Assembly: GCA_948956705.1 (NCBI GenBank)
Contig: CARCZS010000004.1
Span: 1 to 64,000 of the forward strand
Direction: 5' to 3'
Origin: an uncultured Phocaeicola sp.
GTDB taxonomy: Bacteria; Bacteroidota; Bacteroidia; Bacteroidales; Bacteroidaceae
DNA length: 64,000 nt
Every line of letters starts with the position of its first letter. Positions within the stretch are counted from its first letter, which is position 1. Shown piece after piece: positions 1 through 8,784 of the stretch. The notes below the pieces were generated by a model. That model was not told the origin of the DNA. It did not search any database and worked only from the letters and a program-made list of their open reading frames with translations. A program made the position numbers and the translations under genes.

Positions 1-190
1 TTTGCCGGTTGTGCCGCCAGGTGCATTGCCGGGTATCTAAGTCGGGATCGGATAAGTGCTGAAAGCATCTAAGTACGAAGCCGGCCACAAGATTAGATTT
101 CTCAGGGTCGTTGTAGACTACAACGTTGATAGGATGCAGGTGTACAGGTAGAGATACCACAGCCGAGCATTACTAATTGCCCGTATACTT
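1..190 (+). rRNA. 23S ribosomal RNA, 3' end (partial)
   Basis: The stretch around positions 35-85 (cgggatcggataagtgctga followed by aagcatctaagtacgaagcc) is the conserved domain VI segment near the 3' end of bacterial 23S rRNA. The gene enters from outside the window. The exact 3' end is not defined; it lies near the sequence ctaattgcccgtatactttc. A 5S gene follows about 80 bases later, as in a normal 16S-23S-5S operon. Confidence 0.93.
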
Positions 191-270
191 TCTTTATGAG
201 ATGATGTTATATACGTTTGGCTTTCTGCTAACAATTACTAATACAAGCTTACAATATGTCAACCTTCTTC

Positions 271-377
<107 letters not shown>

Positions 378-384
378 TTTAATG

Positions 385-426
385 AAAGCCTCCGAGTCAG
401 TCAAATGATTCGGAGGCTTCTTTTTG
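385..426 (+). terminator. rRNA operon terminator
   Basis: The arms aagcctccga and tcggaggctt form a strong stem followed by a T run (ctttttgt), directly after the 5S gene. This is a typical intrinsic terminator. Confidence 0.9.
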
Positions 427-531
427 TATTTATACTGCTCATACAGCTTGGAATGGGGGAGAAATATCGTTTAAGTACTATAAATGTATATACTCAGGAC
501 AATATCGCTACATAAAGAATACCTGAAGCTT

Positions 532-539
532 TAATTTTG
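532..539 (+). promoter_or_regulatory. Putative Bacteroides -7 box upstream of the fusion lyase gene
   Basis: TAATTTTG fits the Bacteroides primary sigma factor -7 consensus TAnnTTTG and lies 27 bases before the start codon at 567. I see no good -33 TTTG at the expected spacing, so the call is weak. Confidence 0.35.
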
Positions 540-566
540 TAGAAATAAAAACCTATAAATATTATT

Positions 567-3515
567 ATGAATAAACGAATAGCATTTTTGTTGTCTTTGT
601 GCTGGATAGTATGTTGCTCTTATGCACAAAATTTTTTTTCAAAACAAGAAGTAAGACAATCAATGAGGCGTGTTGCCGATTGGCAAATAGCCCACATGAA
701 AGAAGTTACCTATGATCCGTTGAATTGGGTAAACGCTACGTTCTATCTGGGCTTGTCTAAATGGGCATCCGTGGCGGAGCAGGAAAATCAGGATGATTTT
801 TATTTTAAATGGTTGCGACGTTTGGGAGCACGTAATTATTGGCAAGTGGATAAACGAATGTATCATGCAGATGATATCTGTGTGGCACAAACTTATTTGG
901 ATCTTTATCGTAAATATGGAAAGGAAGAGATGCTGATTCCTACAAAGGCTCGTGCCGAATGGGTGATGGCGCATCCTTCTAAAGGGTCTTTCTTGTTGGA
1001 TTATGGTGATGCTTCCACTTTGGAAAAATGGACGTGGTGTGATGCTTTATTTATGGCTCCGCCGGTTTATGCTCGTTTGTATAACATTACCGGTGATAAG
1101 AAATTTCTCCGTTTTATGGATAAGGAGTATAAAGAGACTTATGAGTTCCTTTATGATAAGGATGCCCATTTGTTTTATAGAGACCATCGCTACTTTACTC
1201 AAAAAGAAGCCAATGGCGAGAAGGTGTTTTGGGGCAGAGGAAACGGATGGGTGCTGGGAGGACTGGTCGAAATTCTTCGTGAACTTCCTGTAGGTAATAA
1301 ATACAGAACTTTTTATGAGAACTTGTTTGTGGAACTGGCTACCCGTGTAGTAGCTTTGCAACAGTCTGACGGATTTTGGAGAGCCAGTATGCTGGATCCT
1401 CATTCTTATTCTTCTCCGGAAACCAGCTGCTCCGGATTTTTTGTTTATGCTTTGGCATACGGTATTAATGAAGGATTGTTGGCGGAGGAAGAATTTCTTC
1501 CGGCGGTGGAAAAAGGCTGGAAAGCCTTGGTAGGTGCAATAGAGGAAGATGGTAAGTTGGGCTATGTGCAGCCTATAGGTGCCGATCCCAAGAAAGTAAC
1601 TCGTGAAATGACAGAGGTGTATGGTCCGGGTGCATTTTTGCTGGCAGGTACAGAGGTTTACCGGATGGCAAAAGATGAGCTGCATGGTAATAACATTCCG
1701 GTAGAACGTATCCGTGAGATAGCTGCCATGCTACCAGAAAAACCGGAAGGTATCGGAGTTACCTATAAAGACCGTGCCTATTGGGATAAAATGAAGAATA
1801 CTCCTGAAGCCCGAAAATTAATTGAAGAGGCTCATCGTAGTCTGAAGGATGGAATGCCGCCTTTTGTAGATTCGCTTTATTTGCATCTTAATAAGACTGA
1901 GATTCGTCTGCCGGGAGAGAATATGATGAATGCCCGTTATCAATATTTGTGGCGATTAGTATTGGCGGAATGTTTGGAGAATAAGCGGCGTTTCATTCCG
2001 GCGATTTGTGAAGGAGTGGAAGAACTCTGCCGTCAGAAGCCTTGGTCAATTCCAGCGCATGACCGTAACTTGCATAACTATCATGGAACGGATTATTATG
2101 TAGACTTGGTTGTTGCTACTGCCGGAAATACATTGGCACAATGTATTTATTTATTGGATGACCGTTTGCCGGCTGAGACGAAAGCTTTGGCGATGTGCGC
2201 TTTCCGTGAGAAGGTGTTCCGTCCAATCTATCGTTGTTTGGAAGAAACAAAACCTTTTTATTGGTTTACTGTCACGAATAACTGGAACTCGGTGTGTTTG
2301 GCCGGTGTGACGGGTGCAGCACTCACTTTGCTGCAGGACAAAGAGGAACGTGCTTTTTTTGTAGCTGCTGCCGAGAAATATTATGTATATGGAATGAAAG
2401 GATACAGTGATGACGGATATTGCAGTGAGGGGGTAGGATATTATAATTATGGTTTCTGCTCGTTTATCTTGTTGCGTGAAGAAATTTGCCGTGCTACGAA
2501 AGGGAAGATTGATTTTTTTCGTACTCCTAAGTTTGCCCGTATTGCGCAATATGGAAAGAAAATACAGATAATGAATCAGGTTTGCCCTGCTTATGCCGAC
2601 TGCCGTGCCGGTGTTTCACCTTCTTGGTTTATTACGAACTATTGTGATAATGTGTTGGGCACTGCTCCTTATGAGGAAAAATATGAAATACCCGACATGG
2701 ATAATCTTTCATTGCACACCATCGGTATGTTCCCACGCCAGGCTTGGAAGGTGGAAATGACTCCGGAAATACAAGAGGTATTGAAAGCTGAAGCAGACGA
2801 ACTCCATTCTTGTTATGATGAAGCGGGCATTATCATTAGCCGCCCTGCTACCGGCTCGGCTTGCCGTTTGGGGGTATCTGTAAAGGGAGGACACAACGCA
2901 GAAAACCATAATCATAATGATGTAGGCTCTTATGCAGTAGTGATGGGCGGCCAGACGATGGCAGGCGATATGGGTGGCCCTTTCTCTTATCCCGGTGATT
3001 ATTTTAGTGGAAATGCTTATAAATATCCTATTAAAAATTCATTCGGTCATCCTGTTCCCTTTATTAACGGACAGTGTCAGGTATCGGGCAAGAAGGCTCA
3101 GGGAGTGGTATTGAAGAAAGAATTGACTGACGGTATGGATATTTTTCAGATTGATTATACGTCAGCGTATGCTACTTCGGTGCCTGAACTGGAAAAGCTG
3201 ATACGTACCTTTACATATAATCGTGCCGGAGAAGGAACTTTCGTTATTGAAGATTATTTTGATGCGGCATCCGGCATCTCTTTTGAAACGGCTATTACGA
3301 CTCGTGCCGAATGGAAGGTGATAGGAAGCAATCGCTTGGAATTGGTGTTGGACGGAGAAAAAATGACGGTGGATATTGAAGCTCCGGGTGTGGTAGAATT
3401 TAATTCGGAGACTGTTGAAGTGAACTCTCCTGCTTATACGCGTATTGGTATCCGTCTGAAGAAACCATTGCAAAGTGGTAATATTCGGTTGACAATGTAT
3501 CCTTCGCGTCCATAG
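567..3515 (+). CDS. GH105-like unsaturated uronyl hydrolase fused to heparinase II/III-like lyase
   Basis: Predicted secreted two-domain enzyme of 982 aa. A Sec signal peptide (about residues 1-20, ending CCSYA) leads into an (alpha/alpha)6 barrel like GH105/YteR (about 25-375) with the family stretches WCDALFMAPP, WGRGNGW (Arg224) and SPETSCSGFF. That domain would remove the terminal 4,5-unsaturated uronic acid from oligosaccharides. From about 430 an alpha-toroid and then a beta-sandwich resemble heparinase II/III-type polysaccharide lyases, including the NHNHND motif at residues 780-785. The lyase would create the unsaturated ends that the N-terminal domain then removes. The order hydrolase-lyase in one chain is unusual; the far end of the window has the two activities as separate genes. 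A terminator follows, then susC/susD, so it begins the PUL. Substrate is a uronic-acid-containing glycan; I cannot name it. Confidence 0.85.
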   Translation: MNKRIAFLLSLCWIVCCSYAQNFFSKQEVRQSMRRVADWQIAHMKEVTYDPLNWVNATFYLGLSKWASVAEQENQDDFYFKWLRRLGARNYWQVDKRMYHADDICVAQTYLDLYRKYGKEEMLIPTKARAEWVMAHPSKGSFLLDYGDASTLEKWTWCDALFMAPPVYARLYNITGDKKFLRFMDKEYKETYEFLYDKDAHLFYRDHRYFTQKEANGEKVFWGRGNGWVLGGLVEILRELPVGNKYRTFYENLFVELATRVVALQQSDGFWRASMLDPHSYSSPETSCSGFFVYALAYGINEGLLAEEEFLPAVEKGWKALVGAIEEDGKLGYVQPIGADPKKVTREMTEVYGPGAFLLAGTEVYRMAKDELHGNNIPVERIREIAAMLPEKPEGIGVTYKDRAYWDKMKNTPEARKLIEEAHRSLKDGMPPFVDSLYLHLNKTEIRLPGENMMNARYQYLWRLVLAECLENKRRFIPAICEGVEELCRQKPWSIPAHDRNLHNYHGTDYYVDLVVATAGNTLAQCIYLLDDRLPAETKALAMCAFREKVFRPIYRCLEETKPFYWFTVTNNWNSVCLAGVTGAALTLLQDKEERAFFVAAAEKYYVYGMKGYSDDGYCSEGVGYYNYGFCSFILLREEICRATKGKIDFFRTPKFARIAQYGKKIQIMNQVCPAYADCRAGVSPSWFITNYCDNVLGTAPYEEKYEIPDMDNLSLHTIGMFPRQAWKVEMTPEIQEVLKAEADELHSCYDEAGIIISRPATGSACRLGVSVKGGHNAENHNHNDVGSYAVVMGGQTMAGDMGGPFSYPGDYFSGNAYKYPIKNSFGHPVPFINGQCQVSGKKAQGVVLKKELTDGMDIFQIDYTSAYATSVPELEKLIRTFTYNRAGEGTFVIEDYFDAASGISFETAITTRAEWKVIGSNRLELVLDGEKMTVDIEAPGVVEFNSETVEVNSPAYTRIGIRLKKPLQSGNIRLTMYPSRP

Positions 3516-3562
3516 TTGTGTATAAAATTGTCCGTTCGGTTAATTTATGTACAAAGAACTCA

Positions 3563-3602
3563 AAAAAAGGGTATGTTCCAATAAGGGGCATACCCTATTT
3601 TT
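3563..3602 (+). terminator. Intrinsic terminator between fusion enzyme and susC
   Basis: The arms agggtatg and cataccct form a stem followed by attttt. The T tract also contains TATTTTTG (3596-3603), which fits the Bacteroides -7 box and could serve as the susC promoter, with a leader of about 37 bases. Confidence 0.7.
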
Positions 3603-3646
3603 GTGCTGTTAAAAAGTTTACTACTAACGAATTTTGAACTATTATT

Positions 3647-6600
3647 ATGAAAAAAACATCAAAACAGATTTCTTTGCTTTTACGAAAGAAAGGATTCTTA
3701 ATGTGCACTACATCAATGCTGTTGGCAAATGTAAGTGTATTTGCAAGCCCGGATGCAGCGAAGGCATCTTTGGAGCCGGCTAAACCGGATGTGGCGTCAG
3801 TAGCCATTGTTACACAACAGGGTAAGACTATTACCGGTGTGGTGATGGACTCACAAGAGTCTATTATCGGTGCGAATGTGATGGTAAAAGGCACAACAAA
3901 CGGTACGATAACCGACTTTGAAGGGAAGTTTACCCTGAGTAATGTACCCGAAGGAGCTATTCTGCAAATCTCTTATATCGGCTATCAGAGTATGGAGATT
4001 AAAGTCGGAAATCAAACTAGTTTTACTATCAAGTTGAAAGAAGACAGCCAGGCTTTGGATGAAGTAGTGGTGGTGGGATATGGCTCGCAAAAGAAAGTAA
4101 ATCTGACAGGTTCTGTTGGAACTGTCGATGCGAAAGTCTTGCAATCACGCCCTATCACTTCGTCTACCAGCGCATTGCAGGGAACTATACCTAACTTGCA
4201 GATTACGCCGAGTAGTGGTGAGCCGGGTACCGGAGCGACACTGAATGTGCGTGGTACTACTTCTATTAACGGTGGTAGCCCACTGGTGTTGGTTGACGGT
4301 GTGGAGATGAATCTCGATATGATTAATCCGAATGACATTGCCAACGTTACGGTATTGAAAGATGCGGCTGCATCTGCCATCTATGGTGTACGTGCTGCTT
4401 ATGGTGTTATTCTGGTAACAACGAAGAATGCAGGCTCGGATATGAAGACTACTGTGTCTTATTCCGGTAATGTGGCATTTTCCAAACCGACAGTATTGCC
4501 GGAAATGGTAGGTACAAGTTGGGAGCATGCCGAATTTGTAAATCGGGCAATGACAAATGCCAATCTGGATGTGATGTATAATCCGGATACGGTGGAAAAA
4601 ATGAAGAATTATGCAAATGACCCTGCTAACAATCCTGAATATGAAGTGCTGAACGGTACCATGTATTATTATGGTCATTCTGACTGGACTGATTTGATGC
4701 TGAAGAAGTATACTCCTTCTCACCGTCATAATATAAATATTTCGGGTGGTAATGAAAAGACTAAATTCTATACTTCTGTAGGTTATGTAAACCAATCGGG
4801 TATGTACAAAGTGGGTGAAGATAGTTTCCAACGTTTGAATACCCGTTTGTCTGTCGACAATCAGACTACTCCATGGATGAAACTGGGTGCTAAAGTTTTG
4901 TATAACTATACTACTACCGATAAACCTCATAAGTATAAAGATGATGTTTGGCAGCAGATGGTATTTTCAACTCCGACACGTATGTCTCGTCCGTGGGGAG
5001 GCGATGCACGTTATCCGGAACTTGACCAATATGCCGGTAAATACTTTGATGACCAAAATCCTATATCTTTGTTGGAACAGGGCGGTCGTGACAAGAAGAA
5101 AGTACATGATATCTGGTTGACCGGTAGTGCCGACTTTACCTTTACCAAAGACTGGCATGCGCGTGTGGACTTTACTTACAATCTGAATTACAGCCGCAGT
5201 GCAGAGCATCGTAAGAAAGTGGATATGATTACCAATGCTTTTGTTGAGACAGAAGGTAATACCAATAACAACAGCTATTCGTGGGTGAACGGTAATAAAG
5301 ACTATTATTCTTTCAATGCCTACACAGATTATGAACACACTTTTGCAGAAAAACATTATGTGAAGGCCATGCTGGGTTTCAATCAGGAACTGACCAAGTA
5401 TAATACGACTACTGCTACACGCCAGAACCTTATCTCTCAGGATTTACCTTCAATGAGTTTGGGAACCGGTATGCAGACTGTTAGCGAAAGTGGTTATGAA
5501 TGGGCTTTGCGTGGCGGTTTCTTCCGTTTGAATTATATCTATAATAACCGTTATTTATTTGAAGTGAACGGCCGTTACGATGGAACTTCCCGTTTCCCTT
5601 CTGATAATCGTTTTGTATTCCTGCCTTCATTCTCGGGAGCATGGCGTGTGTCGGAAGAATCTTTCATGGAGTCGACTCGTTCTTGGTTGGACAACTTGAA
5701 GATACGTGCTTCTTACGGTATTTTGGGTAATCAGTTATTGACAGCCAGCAGTTGGTCGGGCAATACTAAATATTATCCGTATATTCCCTTTATGGCTTCA
5801 GGTACAGCAGGAAACTGGCTATTTGTAGACGGTGAGAAATCTTTATATATCAATCCGGCAGGATTGGTGTCCAGCGATTTGACTTGGGAGAAAGCTTCTA
5901 CCTTTAATGTCGGTCTTGATTTTACCATGTTGAACCAACGCTTGGACTTCTCTTTCGACTGGTATCAGAGAACGACATCGGATATGCTTGTTAAGGTGGA
6001 ATATCCTGAAGTGCTGGGAACAACGGCTCCTCCTGCCAATAAAGCAGAGTTGCGCACCCGCGGTTGGGAAGTTTCTGTGAAATGGAATGACCGTATTGGT
6101 AATGATTTCTCTTATGATTTAGGTTTTATCCTTTCGGATTCACAGGCTGAAATTACTAAATATGAAAATCCGACTGAAACATTGAGTGACTATTATGTGG
6201 GTCAGAAGATTGGCGAAATATGGGGATATGAGACAGAAGGTTTCTATCAGTCGGATGCTGATGTTCAAAACCATGCAGACCAGTCTAAGTTAGGTGCTAA
6301 CTGGGCTCCCGGTGATATCATGTACAAAGATTTGGATGGAAATAATAAGATAAACAACGGTTCGAATACATTAGACGACCATGGTGACTTGAAAGTAATC
6401 GGTAACACTACTCCGCGTTACCAATATGGTATCACTGCTAATATGTCTTATAAGAATGTATATTTGAATGTCTTCTTCCAGGGTATCGGCAAACGTGATT
6501 TCTGGCCGAGTTCACAACCTTTCTGGCCGGTGGCAACACAGTATTATAATACTCAGAAATGGTTTGTTACGGACTCATGGTCTGAAGACAATCGCGACGC

Positions 6601-6892
6601 ATACTTTGCGCGTCCTATTGCACGTGAAACAAAGAACCAACAAAAGCAAACCAAATATTTGCAGGATGCTTCTTATTGTCGTCTGAAGAATCTGACAGTA
6701 GGATATGACTTCCCGAAATCATGGTTGAGCTTCTTGCACGTTGCAAAAGCAGGTGTTTATTTCAGTGCTGAAAACTTGTTTGAATTCACCAATGTGAAGG
6801 GAGCTTACGACCCTGAAGCAGCGGGTAAGAATGGTACTATGGTATATCCGTTCCAGCGTACTTATTCATTCGGATTAAACGTAACATTCTAA
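3647..6892 (+). CDS. SusC-like TonB-dependent outer-membrane glycan transporter
   Basis: 1081 aa, normal for the family. N-terminal signal peptide (about 1-34), then a carboxypeptidase-D regulatory-like domain (about 59-145, with GVVMDSQESIIGANVMVKGT) and the SusC-type link to the plug, DEVVVVGYG. The plug (about 155-265) carries the family stretches LNVRGTTSINGGSPLVLVDG and VTVLKDAAASAIYG, and a 22-strand barrel follows, ending in the typical terminal aromatic SFGLNVTF. It would import oligosaccharides, powered by TonB-ExbBD, together with the SusD-like lipoprotein encoded 14 bases downstream. Expression is expected to depend on the convergent HTCS at 8784-12812. Confidence 0.95.
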   Translation: MKKTSKQISLLLRKKGFLMCTTSMLLANVSVFASPDAAKASLEPAKPDVASVAIVTQQGKTITGVVMDSQESIIGANVMVKGTTNGTITDFEGKFTLSNVPEGAILQISYIGYQSMEIKVGNQTSFTIKLKEDSQALDEVVVVGYGSQKKVNLTGSVGTVDAKVLQSRPITSSTSALQGTIPNLQITPSSGEPGTGATLNVRGTTSINGGSPLVLVDGVEMNLDMINPNDIANVTVLKDAAASAIYGVRAAYGVILVTTKNAGSDMKTTVSYSGNVAFSKPTVLPEMVGTSWEHAEFVNRAMTNANLDVMYNPDTVEKMKNYANDPANNPEYEVLNGTMYYYGHSDWTDLMLKKYTPSHRHNINISGGNEKTKFYTSVGYVNQSGMYKVGEDSFQRLNTRLSVDNQTTPWMKLGAKVLYNYTTTDKPHKYKDDVWQQMVFSTPTRMSRPWGGDARYPELDQYAGKYFDDQNPISLLEQGGRDKKKVHDIWLTGSADFTFTKDWHARVDFTYNLNYSRSAEHRKKVDMITNAFVETEGNTNNNSYSWVNGNKDYYSFNAYTDYEHTFAEKHYVKAMLGFNQELTKYNTTTATRQNLISQDLPSMSLGTGMQTVSESGYEWALRGGFFRLNYIYNNRYLFEVNGRYDGTSRFPSDNRFVFLPSFSGAWRVSEESFMESTRSWLDNLKIRASYGILGNQLLTASSWSGNTKYYPYIPFMASGTAGNWLFVDGEKSLYINPAGLVSSDLTWEKASTFNVGLDFTMLNQRLDFSFDWYQRTTSDMLVKVEYPEVLGTTAPPANKAELRTRGWEVSVKWNDRIGNDFSYDLGFILSDSQAEITKYENPTETLSDYYVGQKIGEIWGYETEGFYQSDADVQNHADQSKLGANWAPGDIMYKDLDGNNKINNGSNTLDDHGDLKVIGNTTPRYQYGITANMSYKNVYLNVFFQGIGKRDFWPSSQPFWPVATQYYNTQKWFVTDSWSEDNRDAYFARPIARETKNQQKQTKYLQDASYCRLKNLTVGYDFPKSWLSFLHVAKAGVYFSAENLFEFTNVKGAYDPEAAGKNGTMVYPFQRTYSFGLNVTF

Positions 6893-6906
6893 ATTTAGTA
6901 GACAAG

Positions 6907-8703
6907 ATGAAAAAAATAATATTAAATATAGCAGCTTTAGCGGCTGTATCATTGATGTGTGTTTCTTGTAATGATTCCTTTTTGGATAGAAATCCGACAC
7001 ACGACTTGAATGACAATAGCTATTGGAAGACCGAAAGTGACCTTGAAGTCTATAATAACGGTATTTACAATGAAGCCGGAAATGACAGTTATTACCGTTT
7101 TATGGTAGGACATACCCTGGGTGCATGGAATAGTAGTTATGCGGATTATTTCTGGAAGGATGTACAGACTGATAACTATGTTTCGAAGAGTAACTCAAAC
7201 CATACTTCGTATACAAAGATTGCTGCCGGGAAAGAGACGGTTCCCAATAACCCGACTGCCGGAGGGTGGTATTGGACTTTGCTGCGCCGCATCAACACTT
7301 TCTTTGCTAATTATGAGAAAGTGGGAATAGCAGAAAATATCAGAAACAGGTATGCGGGTGAGGCTTATTTCTTCCGTGCATGGTTCTATTTGGATAAAGT
7401 ACAGATGTATGGCGATGTCCCTTATATCACTACTCCTTTGAATACGGATTCTGAAGAACTGTATGGGCCGCGTACTCCCCGCAAGGAAGTGATGGACCAT
7501 GTTCTGGAAGATATCAATAAGGCTTGCGACTATTTGCCGGAAGACTGGGGTAATAAAGGGGTGCGTGTGACAAAAGGTGCAGCATTGGCATTGAAATCAC
7601 GTATTTGCCTTTACGAAGGTACTTATAGAAAATATCATGGATTGGGTGATTATGAAAAATTCTTGCAGGAAGCCGTGAAAGCATCTGAAGCGTTGATGGC
7701 AATGAAGAAATATGAAATTTATAACACCGGAAATCCTGATAAAGACTATGCCACTTTATTTACCAGTGATGATTTGACTGATAATAAGGAAGTGATTTTG
7801 TTTAGAAAATATGTAGCCGGTTTGTTGGGCCATCGCTTATGCGGTTATTTGGTTGCTTCGGGCAATGGTGCTACAAAAGATTTTGTTGACGATTTCCTTT
7901 GTATAGAGCCGGACGGAACTGCCAAACCTGTTGCTTTGAGCGAGACTTTTAATGATGATGAGTATGAGAATGTCTTGGACAACCGTGATCCGCGTTTGAC
8001 TCAGATTGTGCTTGATCCACGTCATTCAAAGGAAATTCTGTACAATAAAGACAAGTTTATCTTCCCTCGTGTAGCAGGAATGACAGGTTGGGAATCGGCT
8101 ACAGGTTATCATGTTATCAAACATTATATTGCTGAACAAGACATGAAAGGCTATGGTAATGAGACACATGATGCTCCATTATTGCGCTATGCTGAAGTCT
8201 TGTTGAACTTGGCAGAAGCAAAAGCTGAATTGGGAACCGTTACTCAGTCTGATTTAGACCGGACTGTCAATGTGATTCGTGACCGTGCCGGAATGCCTCA
8301 CTTGACACTGAATCCTGTAATGGACCCGAAATATGCGGGTGAAGGCTTGTCTGCCCTAATTATTGAACTTCGCCGTGAACGCCGTGTGGAACTGTGTTTT
8401 GAAGATACCCGCTATCAGGATTTGATGCGTTGGAAATGGGGAAAGCGTTTGGCAAACCGTGTACTGGGCATGCGTTTTGAACCATCGGATTTTGACAATC
8501 CCCGTTTCAATCCGTCTGAAGGAAAGGCTGATCCTGGCCGTGTGAAGCTGTTTGAATTGAACGGAAAACATTATATTGATGTGTTTGCCGGCACTGACTG
8601 GGAAAACCGTTCGTTTGATGAAAATAAGCATTATTATCATCCTATACCTATTAATGTAATCGGTAAGAACAAAGAGATAACACAGAATCCGGGTTGGGAT
8701 TAA
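6907..8703 (+). CDS. SusD-like surface glycan-binding lipoprotein
   Basis: 598 aa. Signal peptide II with the lipobox around MCVSC (Cys21). SusD/RagB family features include an N-terminal DSFLDRNPTHDL segment, a TPR-rich middle (AEAYFFRAWFYLDKVQMYGDVP, KGAALALKSRICLYEG) and the C-terminal stretches LLRYAEVLLNLAEAKAELG, IELRRERRVELCFEDTRYQD and PIPINVI near the end. It caps the SusC barrel and binds glycan at the cell surface. It follows susC by 14 bases, almost certainly in one transcript, and ends at a bidirectional terminator. Confidence 0.95.
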   Translation: MKKIILNIAALAAVSLMCVSCNDSFLDRNPTHDLNDNSYWKTESDLEVYNNGIYNEAGNDSYYRFMVGHTLGAWNSSYADYFWKDVQTDNYVSKSNSNHTSYTKIAAGKETVPNNPTAGGWYWTLLRRINTFFANYEKVGIAENIRNRYAGEAYFFRAWFYLDKVQMYGDVPYITTPLNTDSEELYGPRTPRKEVMDHVLEDINKACDYLPEDWGNKGVRVTKGAALALKSRICLYEGTYRKYHGLGDYEKFLQEAVKASEALMAMKKYEIYNTGNPDKDYATLFTSDDLTDNKEVILFRKYVAGLLGHRLCGYLVASGNGATKDFVDDFLCIEPDGTAKPVALSETFNDDEYENVLDNRDPRLTQIVLDPRHSKEILYNKDKFIFPRVAGMTGWESATGYHVIKHYIAEQDMKGYGNETHDAPLLRYAEVLLNLAEAKAELGTVTQSDLDRTVNVIRDRAGMPHLTLNPVMDPKYAGEGLSALIIELRRERRVELCFEDTRYQDLMRWKWGKRLANRVLGMRFEPSDFDNPRFNPSEGKADPGRVKLFELNGKHYIDVFAGTDWENRSFDENKHYYHPIPINVIGKNKEITQNPGWD

Positions 8704-8752
8704 ATATATATTTTAATTGTTGAGGTAAAAGGTTAGGTTTTGTTAGGTTGTG

Positions 8753-8784
8753 AGGCTGTCTCAAAATAGAAAATGAGACAGCCT
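8753..8784. terminator. Bidirectional terminator between susD and HTCS
   Basis: Perfect 11-bp inverted repeat aggctgtctca / tgagacagcct with a 10-base loop. It sits between the convergent susD and HTCS genes and overlaps the HTCS stop codon. Confidence 0.7.
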
